Of a stretch of DNA of 22,042 nucleotides, positions 19,768 to 22,042 are shown one piece after another (positions within the stretch are counted from its first letter, which is position 1; every line of letters starts with the position of its first letter). Below the pieces are notes generated by a model that saw nothing but the letters and a program-made list of their open reading frames with translations, had not been told where the DNA came from and searched no databases. A program made the position numbers and the translations under genes. The stretch comes from a virus: positions 1-22,042 of the IMG/VR virus record IMGVR_UViG_3300037635_001846. One strand, 5' to 3'.

Positions 19768-21246
19768 ATGAAAATAGAAAACTTAACTGAAGATGAATTA
19801 AAAGATATTATTCTGAAAAAACAGTTAGAGTGGATCAAGCTCTGCCAGGATAATTTTTTAATTTTTGCAGAGTCTGTGTGGCAAGACTTTATCTATCGTA
19901 AAACAAAGGACCCAAAGAAGTATGGGCACCATCAAATTATTGCTGAATCGTTTCAAGATATTGCAGATGGTGATGCAAAGAGGCTCATAATCAACATGCC
20001 ACCACGTCATACTAAATCTGAATTCGCATCTTATTTATTCCCTGCTTGGTATATTGGTAAGTATCCAAAGAAAAAAATTATGCAGGTATCACACAATGCT
20101 GAACTTGCTTCAAGGTTTGGTAGCAAAGTTCGTAACTTAATGAACACCAAGGAGTATAAAGAAATCTTCGGAAGTGTTACACTTCGAGAAGACAGTAAAG
20201 CAAAAGGCAGGTGGGAAACCAATCACGGTGGTGAATACTTTGCAGCGGGTGTAGGCGGATCTATCACAGGTCGAGGGGCCGATTTGCTTATTATTGACGA
20301 TCCACATACGGAACAAGATTCCTTGTCCGATACAGCGATGGAACGTGCTTACGAATGGTACAGTTCAGGACCCAGACAGCGTTTACAACCAGGAGGAAGA
20401 ATCTTAGTTGTTATGACTCGTTGGGCTACTGATGATCTTACAGGAAGGTTGGTCAAAGCACAGAGTGGTACTAAAGCAGACCAATGGGATGTAATTTCTT
20501 TTCCTGCAATCATGCCAGATGATAAACCCGTATGGCCTGAGTATTGGGGTAAAGAAGATTTAGATTCTGTTAAAGCCTCAATCTCAATGAAAAATTGGAA
20601 TGCACAATATATGCAGGACCCAACCTCAGAAGAGGGTGCAATTATAAAAAGGGAATGGTGGCAGGATTACGATAAAGAAAATTTACCAAAGTTACTTCAT
20701 GTCATACAAAGTTATGATACTGCATTTTCTAAAAAAGAAACTGCAGATTACTCAGCTATTACCACCTGGGGGGTATTTGAACCTATAGAAGGTTACGAAA
20801 AAGCAATTATATTATTAGATGCACAAAAGGGACGTTATGATTTTCCAGATTTAAAAAATGTTGCACTAGAGCAATATCATTACTGGGAACCGGAAACTGT
20901 AATCATTGAAGCAAAAGCTAGTGGTACACCATTAATTCACGAACTTCGTAGAGCAGGAATTCCTGTAATTGATTATGTTCCAGCTAGAGGACGAGATAAG
21001 CATACTAGAATAAATAGCTGTGCACCTGTATTTGAATCTGGTATGGTGTGGGCACCTTTAGAGGAACACTGGGCACAGGAAGTAATTGAGGAATGTGCAG
21101 CGTTTCCTAATGGTCAGTATGATGACTATGTTGATTCTATGACCCAAGCTGTGTTAAGATATCGACAAGGTGGATTTGTTTCTACGTACTCGGACGATTG
21201 GGACGACCCACCAATGAAATTAGAAAAAGATTATAAATATTATTAG
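19768..21246 (+). CDS. terL: Terminase large subunit (packaging ATPase-nuclease)
   Basis: From ATG 19768 the protein has 492 residues. The ATPase part has a Walker A variant PPRHTKSE (78-85), an adenine-side QVSHNAELASRFG segment, Walker B LLIIDDPH (173-180, Asp177-Asp178) and the coupling motif TRW (217-219). The RNase-H-like nuclease part has SYDTAFS (Asp317), VIIEAKASG (Glu381) and YDDYVDS (Asp452-Asp456). This is the complete two-domain motor that pumps and cuts phage DNA. The PPRHTKSE loop, lacking the usual GKT, is common in this branch. The start is uncertain, since no good ribosome site precedes it, and an upstream TTG at 19711 would add 19 basic residues. Confidence 0.93.
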   Translation: MKIENLTEDELKDIILKKQLEWIKLCQDNFLIFAESVWQDFIYRKTKDPKKYGHHQIIAESFQDIADGDAKRLIINMPPRHTKSEFASYLFPAWYIGKYPKKKIMQVSHNAELASRFGSKVRNLMNTKEYKEIFGSVTLREDSKAKGRWETNHGGEYFAAGVGGSITGRGADLLIIDDPHTEQDSLSDTAMERAYEWYSSGPRQRLQPGGRILVVMTRWATDDLTGRLVKAQSGTKADQWDVISFPAIMPDDKPVWPEYWGKEDLDSVKASISMKNWNAQYMQDPTSEEGAIIKREWWQDYDKENLPKLLHVIQSYDTAFSKKETADYSAITTWGVFEPIEGYEKAIILLDAQKGRYDFPDLKNVALEQYHYWEPETVIIEAKASGTPLIHELRRAGIPVIDYVPARGRDKHTRINSCAPVFESGMVWAPLEEHWAQEVIEECAAFPNGQYDDYVDSMTQAVLRYRQGGFVSTYSDDWDDPPMKLEKDYKYY

Positions 21247-21255
21247 GAGAATTTT

Positions 21256-22042
21256 ATGGGAAGAACTACAAAAAGAATTGGTCTAACTCAAAGAGGATCT
21301 GATGAAGGTGGTTCAACTTCAAGAACTTCTACTCAAATTGAAAATTATCATAGAAACAAAAGAACTTTTCAATACAAAAAAAATGATAGAGGAAAGATAA
21401 TTAAAATTCCAATGCTTACAGGTGGCCAAGCAAAAATTGCAGCCAAAGCTCCACCACCAAATAAAATTGATGCAAAAGATTTCGCTGTGCTAAGAGCAGA
21501 AAAAGCAAAAGGCAGAGGCATGGGTTTACAAGATGAAAAAGTTAAACCAGGTAAAGTTATGAAAGCAAACTTAGGTTTAATGTTTATGAAAAAAGCAAAA
21601 GACAAAGGTGCTAAAGGTGCTGAGTTTTTATCTCCACTTGCAATGCTAAAAAGAATTTCTGGTAAAAAAATGGGTGGTGTTGCTAAATACAGAGTCGGTA
21701 AATCTATTAAAGTTAAAGACGATTCATCTTTTAGTAAAAAAATGGAACTTCAAGACAAAGGTGTTATCAATAAAAAAACTGGTGCTGGAAGAGAAAAAAT
21801 TACAAAAGCATTAAAAGCAACTAGAGTTGGTAAAATGTTATTACCTGTCGCTGTAGCGGGAGTCGCTGCACAACAATATTTAAAATCTAAAATGAAAAAG
21901 AAAGATGAGCCTAAGAAAAAAATGGGTGGTGGCATGATGAAGAAATATTCTTCTGGTGGAGAATCTTCATATACAAAAGGATATGAAGGAAGAAAAACTG
22001 GAAAAGGTGTAAGAGAAAGTTTAAAAGATAAAGTTACTCCTA
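21256..22042 (+). CDS. Lys/Gly/Met-rich protein after TerL, 3' partial
   Basis: The frame starts at ATG 21256, with AGGAGA 6 bases upstream, and stays open to the right edge (262 residues seen). The N-terminus reads MGRTTKRIGLTQRGSDEGGS. The body is highly basic and low in complexity, with repeated KKMGGG-type motifs (SGKKMGGVAKY, KKKMGGGMMKKYSSGG) and one hydrophobic stretch, MLLPVAVAGVAAQQYL, that may be membrane-associating. Proteins of this style follow TerL in several marine phages, but their role is not established; a structural or DNA-condensing function would fit the charge. The next gene, normally the portal, lies outside the window. Confidence 0.75.
   Translation, partial: MGRTTKRIGLTQRGSDEGGSTSRTSTQIENYHRNKRTFQYKKNDRGKIIKIPMLTGGQAKIAAKAPPPNKIDAKDFAVLRAEKAKGRGMGLQDEKVKPGKVMKANLGLMFMKKAKDKGAKGAEFLSPLAMLKRISGKKMGGVAKYRVGKSIKVKDDSSFSKKMELQDKGVINKKTGAGREKITKALKATRVGKMLLPVAVAGVAAQQYLKSKMKKKDEPKKKMGGGMMKKYSSGGESSYTKGYEGRKTGKGVRESLKDKVTP

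Noticed and set aside
19639-19994. Exact 14-base repeat AGGCTCATAATCAA upstream of and inside terL
   Set aside because: About one exact 14-base repeat is expected by chance in a window this size, so it is not strong evidence of duplication.
1-22042. Integrase, transposase or attachment site
   Set aside because: No recombinase motifs or long direct repeats were found, so neither lysogeny nor transposition is supported in this window.

Overview
The window looks like part of the genome of a tailed double-stranded DNA phage of the marine type, AT-rich and densely packed. The signature genes are a large and a small terminase subunit, a family A DNA polymerase, an archaeo-eukaryotic-type primase, two superfamily helicases, a PD-(D/E)XK exonuclease and many tiny overlapping genes. 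The protein styles (DUF3310 protein, SSB-like protein, GLDQ-type protein, lysine/glycine-rich protein after TerL) recall uncultured marine phages and pelagiphages. That assignment rests on recalled family resemblance, and the host cannot be fixed from the sequence. No tRNA, rRNA, integrase, transposase, CRISPR array or phage RNA polymerase was seen.

Layout. (1) 1-2688: the end of a large virion or DNA-ejection type protein, overlapped by a 58-residue membrane protein with a holin-accessory look. (2) 2701-11594: a replication and recombination block holding the exonuclease, an antisense SNF2 helicase, a coiled-coil protein, an SSB-like protein, AEP primase, UvrD-like helicase, DUF3310 protein, a zinc-ribbon mini-protein and PolA. 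The PolA has leucine at the position matching E. coli Phe762. (3) 11644-12330: three small genes on the minus strand. (4) 12426-13850: a plus-strand operon with a ParB-like protein and an RHH-like protein, ending in a textbook intrinsic terminator. (5) 13986-14906: three small unknown genes, with a stem between the first two. (6) 14907-15279: a non-coding block with a 14-bp CG-rich palindrome, an iteron-like TGTCCCTG array and a perfect hairpin just ahead of the terminase small-subunit genes. (7) 15280-16834: a small basic protein, TerS, two small proteins and a VRR-NUC-like nuclease. (8) About 16.7-18.1 kb: an unusual island, locally 52-60% GC against about 33% in a sampled neighbouring stretch. 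It is peppered with CTCGTT hexamers, TGGCCACTG elements and inverted repeats, and carries a duplicated promoter cassette driving tiny genes. (9) 18249-19572: more small genes. (10) 19768-22042: TerL and the start of a Lys/Gly-rich protein.

How it fits together. Primase, PolA, the two helicases, the exonuclease and the SSB-like protein form a self-sufficient replisome without a DnaB/gp4-type helicase. TerS and TerL, usually neighbours, are split by about 3.8 kb of small-gene cargo containing the repeat island. The most distinctive signals are: the CTCGTT repeat, which has no stop codon in any of the six frames and runs through intergenic and coding DNA alike; a pair of near-identical promoters at 17030 and 17271; and a dyad at 17297-17327 placed so that only read-through transcripts, not transcripts from the local promoter, would carry the stem that covers the start codon. 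All regulatory calls are by eye.
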